Program-made: the position numbers and the translations under genes
Assembly: GCF_021018895.1 (NCBI RefSeq)
Contig: NC_079366.1
Span: forward strand, 24,041,896 to 24,105,895
Reading direction: 5' to 3'
Source: Seriola aureovittata
Lineage: Eukaryota > Chordata > Actinopteri > Carangiformes > Carangidae
Length of the DNA stretch: 64,000 bases
Notes under the pieces: generated by a model
What the model was told of the DNA's origin: nothing
Seen by the model: only the letters and a program-made list of their open reading frames with translations
Database searches by the model: none
In this document: piece by piece, positions 32,137 through 43,400 of the stretch
How positions within the stretch are numbered: the stretch's first letter is position 1
How the letters are laid out: each line of letters begins with the position of its first letter

Positions 32137-33641
32137 GGATTGACTCAAAATAAACTAGTGTCCATGTTCATAGTAATGAAGGAACATGGTGCAACAGTGT
32201 AGAGAGAAATAAGCCATGGCTAGGCGAATACTTGTTTAGCGGGATTTGTTGAAGATAACAAAAGGTAGTCCTTCAACTTCTCAGCTTTCAGCACTGATGT
32301 AGACGTGTACTCCATAAACTGTGACATCACCGGTGGGTGTGGTTACAGGTAAAACTCTGCTGCTCATCTTAGTGTTAATTTATTCCCTGAAGGTTTAACT
32401 GGACACAGAATTTAATGTTAAATATGTTTACAGATTCTGAATCTCTGCTGAATCAGACCTGACTTAACTTTAAAAGACTGTAAACCAGAAATAAGTTTTG
32501 AGTTTTTGGATTATGATGATACCCTTGCATGTGGGAAATCCTCAAATAGACGGTGGTCTGTGTTATGTAAAAGTTTAACTACTGATCTTTAATGACCTTC
32601 CACAATACTGTCTCTTCTGCAGGTTTATCAACTAAAACATGCACATGGGGAAACCACACATACACATATACACGTATGATAAATATGTATCCTCACATGC
32701 TTTTGTTCACGAGTTAGTGAACAAGTGCATGAATTCATTCAGACTTTATTGTTTCTGTTCAGAGAGAGAAATCCTGGCGTATGAGTGCTTCATCATCAAC
32801 TTCCCTTATTTGTCAAGGCGCTGCGCACATCGTCATGGTAACCGCAGAAACAAACCATGAAGCTGGTCCACTCTTAAACACACAGAAGCACAGGATAAGA
32901 TTTTCAGAGCTGTATGCAGATGATGGATCTCGTGGTGCAGTTTTTAGTTTGAACTGTTTGAACTGGAACTTTGTTTCTTTCGCTCGATGGAAACTCGCCT
33001 TACTTAGAGCAAGAGCCTGTCAGTGCTGACTGAGATTAACATGCCTTACTCACAGTTTGCTGACAGTGATCTAGTAGCCCCATGAAGTCCATTTGGTGTT
33101 TTTATAATTTTGGATATTATGCAGACATGAAGGGAATGTAGCAAGCAGGAAGAATAATCCCGAGCTGGCTGGAAGAAAAACACTAATAATAAACAAAGAG
33201 CAGAATAAATATGTTTTTTTTTTTTGTAGGATGGTAGATGAAAAATAACTTATGACAGATCTAGTTTGTGGCAAAGAGAAGGACATATGATGTGGTGAAA
33301 GGTCCAACTCAAAATGAAACTGGATTGTTAACAAACTCAGGAGGGGGAGTGCTGGGACCCATCCAGATCAATAGTGGTTGGAATGTGCAAGTGGGACCTC
33401 CAAGGCCTCCGAGTGGAGCTGCGCCTCCAGACCAAATAAGGACAGGAGCAACAAGACCCGTCAACCAGAGCAAAGAGGAGGCCAGCCAGGCTCCGAGCTG
33501 CCCGGGGATGAGAAGCTGGTTTACATCCTCACTGTCTACAAGTGTCCACATACCTACTTGCAGTGCGCTGTCCAAATCTGGTTGTGAGTAAGACAACTGA
33601 AGCTTGAGTTGCACTTGATTCGCGCGACAAAATACTGGCTT

Positions 33642-33651
33642 CTATTTATAG
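33642..33651 (+). promoter_or_regulatory. pdlim3: MEF2-type site upstream of pdlim3
   Basis: CTATTTATAG exactly fits the MEF2 consensus CTA(A/T)4TAG, 312 bp upstream of the pdlim3 start codon. PDLIM3 is a muscle gene, so a MEF2 site in its proximal promoter is plausible. The same bases include TATTTATA and could act as a TATA-like element instead. Confidence 0.5.
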
Positions 33652-33963
33652 AGAGAAGTAGTGCGAGAGAAAAAAAGAAATAAAAAAAAAAAAAAAAAAA
33701 AAAGGGCTTCACAGAAATTGGAAAACTGGCGAGCAAGTGCTGGTGGGACACACACTAAGAGTCAGGTCCCAAAATCTGACAAATTACTTCACTGCTGGGG
33801 TGGGGTCTGTCCATTCTCCTCCCCCTGCACCCCTCCTCCCCCAACATGGTTCAAAATCTCCATCACTTTCATAGTCCTCTGCTCTTTCACTGTGTTCACC
33901 CTCAGTGTGCAGTTCACTGTCCGTGCTGTTGTTATCTAACAGCGGCGGAGACATTAAAGGGTC

Positions 33964-34056
33964 ATGCCACTCAATGTCGTGTTGAACGGTCCGGCCCCCT
34001 GGGGGTTTCGCCTGATGGGAGGAAAGGACTTCAACCAGCCTCTGACCATCTCCAGG
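33964..34056 (+). CDS. pdlim3: pdlim3 exon 1: start of PDZ domain
   Basis: 93 bp from ATG to donor GTGAGT. It reads [20 protein letters not shown] then [11 protein letters not shown], matching human PDLIM3 residues 1-31 (with GPAPWGFRL intact). The codon boundary at the donor fits exon 2. Confidence 0.97.
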
Positions 34057-34398
34057 GTGAGTGAGTGAAAGAAAGAATTCAGTTTGCAAAATCAGTTTTC
34101 CTCTAGATCAAAACAAAACCATTTGACTTGACATATTTTGGGTTGTCTGGGCAAAATGTTTGTTTGACACTGTTTCTACTGTTGTAACTTCAGCCAAACG
34201 TCAAACAGTGTGAACATGAATGTGATTTTAAACTGTTGTGGAACAGTCCAGAGGTGTTAGTCTTTGGTTCAGTGTCAACGTTGCACTTCCAGGAGGGTTC
34301 ATTCGAGAAAGAGTCTGTGGTATGGGGTCTGCACCTGTGCCACAGTAAATGCAAGAGGCTTAGATACAAATAGCAACTTACATTGTACTCTGACATGT

Positions 34399-34436
<38 letters not shown>

Positions 34437-37400
34437 GCATGTTTCACTGAGTGGATCTCAGAGTGGAGAATTTAGGAGCATGGAAAATACTGTACTCCAG
34501 TCCTGCAGAGCATGTAAATCAATTCAGACTAAAACCTGATGAAAAACATGGAATGTGGACAAACAGAGAAACGCAACTGTGGAATTTTCCGAATGTAGAA
34601 TCGACTTTATATGTTTGGACAAACTTGCTTAACTCAGGGATTTCATGCTGACAGCTGAGTCAACACAGAAGAATGGATCTGTCAGTAATGATGATGTTGT
34701 ACATGCTGTTGTGATATTTCTATTATAACAGTGCAGCTGTTCAGGAGATAGTGAACCTCAGCTGTAGGTCAACCCATAGCATCATGTAACATATCACCCT
34801 CATAAACTGACAGCACAGGTGGAGCTGGGAGGTGACAGATTACATATATAGAAGTAAAACCTAACTGTGGTTTATTAAAGAAAACTAAAAATGTATCAGA
34901 CAGATACTTCATCTAATTTAAAGAGGAGCCGGCAAACGGTTTTAGAAGGTCATGGCCGCCGATTGAGATGAAGTGAATCAGACTTTATCTTCATCTGTGA
35001 ATGAAAAGGATCGTTTCCTGGAACTAATATGGCATTTCCTGTTGATATGAAGTACGACAAACAACTGAATCGTGTGTAGTTATTAAAGTGAAATACCAGC
35101 AAGAATTTAGACAATTTAAAGGTCTAGTTTGACATTAGGGAGGTTTGTTTATTCCCCCTCCTTTTTCTTTTTTTTTTTTTTTTTGCAGGAGTTAGATGAG
35201 GAGCTTGATATCACAGTTATTACTGTACAGTAAAATCTGGGTTTAGTGACACACAAATGAACACGCTTACTTTCCATGATGTTGAAATGTTGCTTCAATA
35301 TCTAGTCAGAAAAAAACACCCTTTTCTTTCTTTTTTTTCTTTTGTTACCTGTAGTCATGGCATTAGTCGTATTATTATTCACACTTCCTGGGCACTTAAT
35401 GGAATTCATAGGTAGACAGTCCAAATAGTGAGGGAAACAAAAACAAAACTGAAAATATGAAAGGAAAGAAGGAAGAGAGGATCAATAAATAAACAGGCAA
35501 AGGGAAAAAAGAAAAAAAGCACAACAAAAACAAATGTGAGCGGAGCTGTTTTAGGAGATTATTACATAACAGTAGCAGTGCTGTATGTTTTCTATTGTGG
35601 AATAAATATGATATTTTCCCTTTTATCAATGATATTCCTATTTGACTATGGAAATAATTATAACACAGAGTCACTCCTTATTTTTCTTCACCACAACAAA
35701 ACACAACAGCAAATATCCTGAACACAAACAGTGACGTCTTCATCAGCATTTAGACTCATTTGTGGGCCGTGTCCCCAGAGTCCCACATGCAGGATCAGAT
35801 GTGAGGAGACCCAGTAATCCCGCTCTGTTGGGGTTATGTGAAATCTATATTTAGGGAAAGATCTCAGGAAGTACTGACTAAAAGTATAGTTCAGGCTCCG
35901 ACCAGTGGCTCTGTCCAATAACCTCACACCTGTTGTGTTAGTGGACACTCAGTGGCTCCATATGAGAACAGTGATGAGAGAAGATTGGGATGGATGAGGA
36001 AGGAGAGGCAGAGAGGAATCCGGGAGAGTAAACCATACGAGAGCAGTAATACAAGAAGCCCATGTGTCAGAATGTACTTGTGAGAGAGATGTGTATTAAA
36101 GAAAAGGCTGATCTGATATACCCTGAATAACAACTAGTATCGTATTCAAGTGGAAGGGACTGTTGCTGCAGTGAACCCACAGACTTTCATTCAGGCACAA
36201 GTGAATCCAGTGTCTCCCTTCACTGCCATTTTTGGTCAGGAACATCCTCCTCTCTATGACCCGCCAGTGTTCCCAGCTGGTTGAGGAAAGTAAACACAAG
36301 TGATTATCATCTTTTTCTTCAGCAGACAGCAGCCTTAAAGGGCCACTCCATAAAATGTACACCTCAAGATCCGTTTACTTTATCCTCGTGTCATGGGGGC
36401 GTTACTGAGCCTGTGAAAGCAGCTGTATAGTTTCTTCTGTGGCTCCGGGGGAGCTTTGTTAAGTCTGAGAAAATACCTTTGTCATCACAGCCATTCTGGC
36501 TCGAGCATGGAGGCTACAAATTCAAGTCTGCTTTAAAAAAAAAAAGGTAAATAGACATCAATAGACAGAGCGCAACAAGATGACGTAATAAAGGAGCTCC
36601 AGTCAAAGCTGAAATAGTGAAAAACAATGTGGAAAACATGATGGAAATATGGAATTATGTTTGTTTCATGTACTCATTTCAGGAACGCTACAATCTCCTC
36701 ATCACTTCACACAAATCTGATGTTGTTTGCCATCGTGTTTCTTCCCTTCAGCGGAGCAGAGGCTTCAAGCAGACGTTTGTGTCACACCTTCATGAATGCG
36801 AGAGTGGTCTCAAACCTTTTGTCTCAAATTTGTACGCCATAATTTATTCGCCCAGACTTTTAGCGATGCACTACCTTTTGCACCTCAACCAAGCATAAAA
36901 ATGGTTCACGTAATATTTTGAATTTTTTGACAGGTGGATGGAAACCCACCTGCAATTGAGTTGCATTATGGGAGATTTAGGATCCAGCATTGTTCGCTTG
37001 TGTGGGATGAACTCAGGATATCTAAGCTTTCTCTTGAGATCTGTCTCTCAAACATTTCCCAACTTAAATTTTTTATGGCCACTTGGGGGCAGCGCATCAA
37101 GCTATGAACACAATATTAACATGTTATCACCATATATGAGCACATCCAGCAAATATGGAGTTATGTTTCTGGGCACTCTGAATGTAAATCTATTCATTTC
37201 TAATTTTAGCTCTGTTTGGTCTCCACCATCTCCTGTGGGGAATATCTGACTCTTTTGAAGCTAAATGCTCCACTACGTTCACAAGCTAGTCTTTTTCTGG
37301 CCGCTGTTTGGTATCAGGCATTTATCATACTTAAGGTTTACGACAGATGCCTGTGAAGTTAGTGAAATTGCAGCTGTAAATTCAAAACAGAGAGCTAAAA

Positions 37401-40400
37401 GATGCCACAATGCTCCTATACAGTTAATGGGAACGAGTTTGGTGATAATTCTGGGTTCTGGTGGGTTTGTCACAATGAACGACCCCTTTTTTTCACAGTA
37501 TTTGATCCAACATTAATAACATAAATAATGATGAGTGCAGCTTTAATTGCATTACTAAATAGCTGAAATACAATGCTTTCTTATTACATCAGCAAACATT
37601 TTGGAACTGCCAGATTTGTTTCCCCAGTACTTTTTGGGTAGTTTATTGCTCTAGCTGGATTCTTTCTTTCCCTTTTTAATTCCTCACTTTTTTCATTGTG
37701 AAATCCGATTTTGTTTTACTCAAAAAACAAACAATTATCAGAAAGTCGTACCGAAGTGTCTTAAGTGAAATAAGAATTTAGCTTTCTTGTTCCTACTTCA
37801 GTTTTGAGGATTGTTATATAGAAGAAGTAAAAGGAAGGAAAAAAGTAAGAGAAGGAAACAAAGGCAAGAGGTAGCAGCAAAGGACAGAAGGAAGCAAGAA
37901 AGAGACAGGCAAAGAAATAAGCAAAAGATGGTAAGGTGGTTATAATTTAAACAAAGGCGAATGTTTGACAAGACAACTGAGCTACATTGAAATGAAAGAA
38001 TCCAATAAAAAGCATAGTTGTGCACAGATTCAGGTAACAGACATCAGAGCAGTAAAACATACAGTCAGGCAGCAGCACTTCAACAAATGCTCCACTGTAA
38101 ATTACTGCTCCCTCTTTGGCGGCATGAGACATCCCCTCAGCACTTTCATCCACAGTTATTTATAGCCAGATGATCTAATTCAAATTTCTGTGTAACATCC
38201 CAGTGTAGCAAAGTTTCCTATGTCCCGTAATGCAATATGGCTGATCATAGGTCATGCCCTGTGTAGTGTAAGTGGGAATGTTGGGTTTGGTTTGAAGCTG
38301 CCTCCTGAGGTATTCCCTGTGACCTTGATGGCTTTCTGGGAGTTCTTATTCATCTTGATCACTTGCTGGCCAGCAGAATACATATTCCATCTGGATGCTG
38401 TCACTTATTGGGAAGCAGCACGTGTTTATTTTATCTCCATGACGGAGGCCGGACAGTTTATATGCATGCATACCAAGCAGGGCAATGCCAGTGGTCTGTA
38501 ACAAGAACACTCCTGCTGCATCTCAGAGAGCGGCCCATGTTTGGCAGAGTGCATGTGGTGAAAGAAAATATAGATTCAGGCCATTTAGTGGAGTCTGTGT
38601 TTTTTATTTAGGCCAGGTGAAGACGAACTAAGAGAAACATGAACAAGAGGCCTCGCCGTTGAGCACTGTACTAAGAAATGACGTGCCAGTGATGGAGAGC
38701 AGACCAAAACTTTTCACAGAGGCTGCACCATCTGTAGATGGTGAGCTGTTTGAATGGGTTTTTACAGAGGACCAGAAAGCAAAAGAGAGAAAACATTTCC
38801 GTAAATTTCCAAATTTTTTCACATTGCACTGATCCCTTCCATAAAATAATAATAAAAAAATAAACAATGGGAAGAAGAATTCAAAACTGAGCTTCCTTGT
38901 GACATTTGGGAGGAAAGTTAAATTAGAATAAATTCATATTCAAACTGTTTAGTGTGGTGGCCCGGACGGGTCGACACAAATGCAAAATCAACAACACGAA
39001 AGCAAAAGCCACAACGAAAGTGAGCAACATAATTTGCATTCCTGTTGTTGCTTTTGTTTTGTGTTGACCCGTCTAGGCCGCTCAGTCTCGTCAAAAGTGT
39101 CTCTCAAATAAGCTCCGGTCGTGCTGCTAATGTTTAATTTATAGAGGTGTGTGAAAAACTGATTAAATGCTCTGCAGTTACAGCAATTTTTGGAGTAACC
39201 ATGCAACATCTTTGCCTCCATCCCAATACTGTTACTGCCTGACAACTTTAACTACTTACATGGAAATACACAAACCTCTGACATTAAGTGTATAGATTAA
39301 AGAATTTATTAACTTATTGACTGAAAAAAAATCTACATTTGCAAACAACATTTGTTTGTGCATGTTTGTTTTGAATTTGTATGTATGAATAAATATATAT
39401 ACTGGTTTAAAAGTTATTACAAAGGATATATGTAACTGGGATGTATACTTAGTATGCGTATATGTGTTTAAAATACATTTAGTTTTATACAAACTAGAGA
39501 ATAACTTTAATATGAAAAAGAAAAACAAACGTAGGCAACATATTTCATTCCCACCACCTTTACTGATATACTCATTATCTTTCTGCACCATGAGCCAGTG
39601 TTTAGGTCTCAAACTTCTCATGACCTCCAGCAGTTATAGCTGTCAGTCGAATTTGAGCGAGGCTTATTTTTGTTTGTGGCTGGAACTCAAAATGTAATTA
39701 TGCTGAAATGATTCATTTATGGATTTATTTTTCTATGGCTAAAAAACATAGTGATATTTAGTAGTGTGATAAAAGGGGGGAAATAAAAGCAAACAAAGTG
39801 AACTTTCGACTTTCATAATATACACACAGGTGACAAATTAAAGCGAAAACAGCATAAAGTCTCTCTCAAGTGTTTGTATATATTCTCTGGAACTACTGGA
39901 GGGATTTCATCCTCTCACACCGTCTTATGATGACATTTCAGTTCACTCTTTATTTGCTCTCCTTATACCTCTCACCGTGTCCCTTGTTCACCCCTTTGCT
40001 CTGCTCTCTACCAGATCACCCCCGGCAGTAAGGCTTCCATGGCCAACTTGTGCGCTGGTGACGTCATCCTGGCCATCGAGGGAGTCCCCGCCACAGACAT
40101 GCTGCACTGTGAAGCCCAGAACAAGATAAAGGAGTCCACCAGTCAGCTCTGTCTCACAGTTGAAAGGTTGCATGTAGAAACACATGAGCACACATGCACA
40201 CTGATGGACACAGTAAAATCAACACATGCACAATACAATGAAATCTAATACATTAACGGTGCAATAATTACAGAGTTTATGAAAGTTCATAGTTCAGTTT
40301 TTGTGTCAGGCACCTGTTGGTTAAAGTCTATGTTGCATTTGAAGCCCATTGTTATGGCGTTGTATTGGGTTACATACTGGACAGTTGTTCCTTTTACTGT

Positions 40401-43400
40401 GTCCATCGGGTCACATCTTGGTGTCTGCAGCTGTGTCAAAACTCTATCTACACGTACTGATACAGGAACAATGGCATATAATGTCTTATGGCCAGCTGTA
40501 TGTTTAGGTGTTGTGACCTAGAGAATTTTTTTTCTCATTATTTTATTTGAATAATTTCAAAGACCTTTAAAAGCCTAAATCATCCAGTAAATCAGTCAGT
40601 CATCTCACAATGCCTCACATTGTTCTTTGGACCCCTTGCAAGGGTCTGCCCCCCCCCCCCCCCCCGGAAACCACTCCTTTATAATATGAACCATATACTA
40701 ATCATAACAGTATAGAGTTTCTTCTGTTGTATATTAAAGCAAGACATTTGAGCACTTTATTGTTTTGTACTTACTGAAAATGATGCAAGACTTGTACCAC
40801 AAATGTCAGTGAAACCTTTAAGGTTTTCCTGGAGCTTTCCTTCCACCATCTGCACTTAGTTTAATCCTTTTCCAGCTGTTAGCTTGCGCTTACATTTCTT
40901 CTGTGGGTTCTATTAAAGGGACAATAAAATATTCAAAAACACATTCAAAAATCAAGTGACTTTGGTATGACTATGAATTTGGCTTCATTTTGTCACTTTT
41001 TCAGTTTGGACACGCTTATGAAATAATAAAATAGGAACTAACGGCATGACCGAAAAGACCAGAGATGTCAGCATAAATTTAAACCTCAGTGTTGATGTTT
41101 TATGAGTTGGGATTATAGACTCACACACACATACACACACAGATTCAAAAAAGAGTTATTCAACAGTTCATCATTCAGGTTGAGTTGAACTTCTGACCAG
41201 GATCTGTGTTTAATTCTCAGGAATGATTCAAGACTGTGGTCCCCTCGTGTTGTGGAGGAAGGCAGAGCTCACCCATTTAAACTCAACCTAGAAGCAGAAC
41301 AACAGGTTTGTAAAAGTGTCTGAGAAATGAATTCAGTTTCACGTCTTCATCTCATGTTGTCTCAGTGCTGTTCTTGTTCCCTTCTTATGTGTTCAGGAGT
41401 ATAAACCTATTGGCACCGGACACAACCGGAAAGCTCAGCCCTTTGTTGCGGCAGCGAACATCGATGATAAGCGTCAGGTGGTCAGTACGGCCTACAATAC
41501 TCCTATAGGCCTGTACTCCTCAGGCAATATCCAGGACGCCATGGAGGGCCAGATCCGAGGCATTGTCCCGCAGAAGCCTGAGAGGTGAGTGATCACTGCT
41601 GTCAATCATGGCGTGTCAGGTTCTTTAAAAAATAAAACCCACAGCACAGAAACTAACTAAGAGTTGTTTAGCCTGCACATCAGATCATCCATCTGTATCT
41701 GGGACAGCGTGACGTACCTTAACCTGACAGCTACTGGCCAGGCAGCCATAAAATTGGGTACTGATATATTCTGTGAATATCACTGGGTTGTACAATGATT
41801 TTGCAATTGTGGCCACATTTCAATCAGCAGGTCACACGATGAGCGTCACAAACAAGGTGAAATTTGAAACTTTGTCTTATCATAATTTCTGCCAGTATGT
41901 CCATTTAAAATTTTAACTTGTCAATCAACCATATCAGTATATCTTCTGTCTGATATGACATGATATCTTCTTGTCTTGGTGAATCCATGGTCACCTGAGC
42001 ATAAGTCATAATGACCTTTGTGTGTCTCTTTACCTTTCATCCAGTGTTAGTCTACTGCCATGCTAGTTAGCCTTAGGGCTGCAACTGATGATTATTTTCA
42101 TTATTTCATTATTATTTAATAATAATTTGATTCTTTATGAAAAGTCGTTCCCTCTAATGCCACCCTCAGGCCAAGCAAAGAAAAAATGAAAGCCTCATAT
42201 ACAGGACAGTATGTATATGTATAATGTAGCTGTGGAGTTTGTTCCTTCTATGATTTCTGTTCCCCTCTAGCCTTCAGTTTTTTTCTGCCATGCTCTTGTT
42301 ACATTGACTTTTAGTCCACCTGCTCTTTACGTGACTCACCTCCTGAATGCCACTCTGTCACCCAGTTTGTCTGAAGGTGTCAGCTGAATAGCCTTATGCG
42401 GCCACAGATGTACTGCAGTGTGTCAGCCTTCATGCAGTCATGTGGATTTCATTAGGCTACTTGATATATGGTTTGTCACACTGAGAATATATTACCACAG
42501 CACACAGGAATGAGCCTTTCCATGGCTTAACCACAACCTCTGAATAAGACGTAAATCACATCTAAACCTGGGTCATGGCAACCGATGCAACATCGACTCT
42601 CCGCTAGTTTAGGCTGATTTACATCAATGTTGTAATGTAATCACGACCGTTATTATCAGCACACAAGATGGAATTATTTTAAACAGAATTATGATACAAG
42701 CTATTACGATGTGCATGGAAAAGACACGTTGTGGATCTCTGCCAAACTTGTTCATTCACCAACATCCATTCTTATTTCATAAAAAAAAAGAAAAGAAAAG
42801 AAAATATAATGCAGTTAAGAGTCCAATGCCTCTTCATGAAATTTGTGTGGTCTGGGGAAAAACAGTCATATGGTGTGTTTGTGTGTTTGTGTGTGCGTGT
42901 GTGCGTGCGTGTGTGATGTGTGACTGCACTGCACAGCCCCAGGACTCTGACCAGCATCGAGGATTCTGATGTGTACCGGATGTTGCAGAAAGACCAGGAG
43001 GAGCCCCAGGAGCCTCGACAGTCTGGCTCCTTCAAAGCCCTGCAGGATTTTATTGACAGTGATGGTGAGCTCTTCCTCTTCCTCCCAGACAATATATTTC
43101 CGCCACAACACAAAAACATTTCACATGTTGAAATCATCCAGTATAGTAGAGGAGGCTGACAGTCTGAAATACTAAACAGACACAAAATTTCACCTTAGAG
43201 ACGCATACAGATGTTTTTTATTTATTTATTTTATTTCCTCATTCAGCCTCTTCCTACAAGCTGCAGGGTGCTATGTGAAAAAGAAAAATCTGTTAGGAAG
43301 TTCGAAGAAGTTTGATTATATCACATAAATACAGTTTCTGTATGTCTTTTCTCTGAGCTCTTCTCATGTTCGTAATGGGCGGGGGTCAGGAAAACTGTGA

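Larger units (their letters stand above)
34057..40014. other. pdlim3 intron 1
   Basis: About 6 kb. It holds a (CA)n tract (34400-34430), an AT-rich middle, a probable degraded teleost repeat (about 36360-37330) and a fold-back element (38953-39088). No exon or RNA gene was recognised. Confidence 0.6.

Noticed and set aside
39256..39621. 121-codon minus-strand open frame in pdlim3 intron 1
   Set aside because: Low-complexity Lys/Phe/Tyr content from AT-rich DNA and no similarity to a known family.
42772..43185. 137-codon minus-strand open frame over pdlim3 exon 5
   Set aside because: Shadow of the real exon; runs through a low-complexity GT tract.
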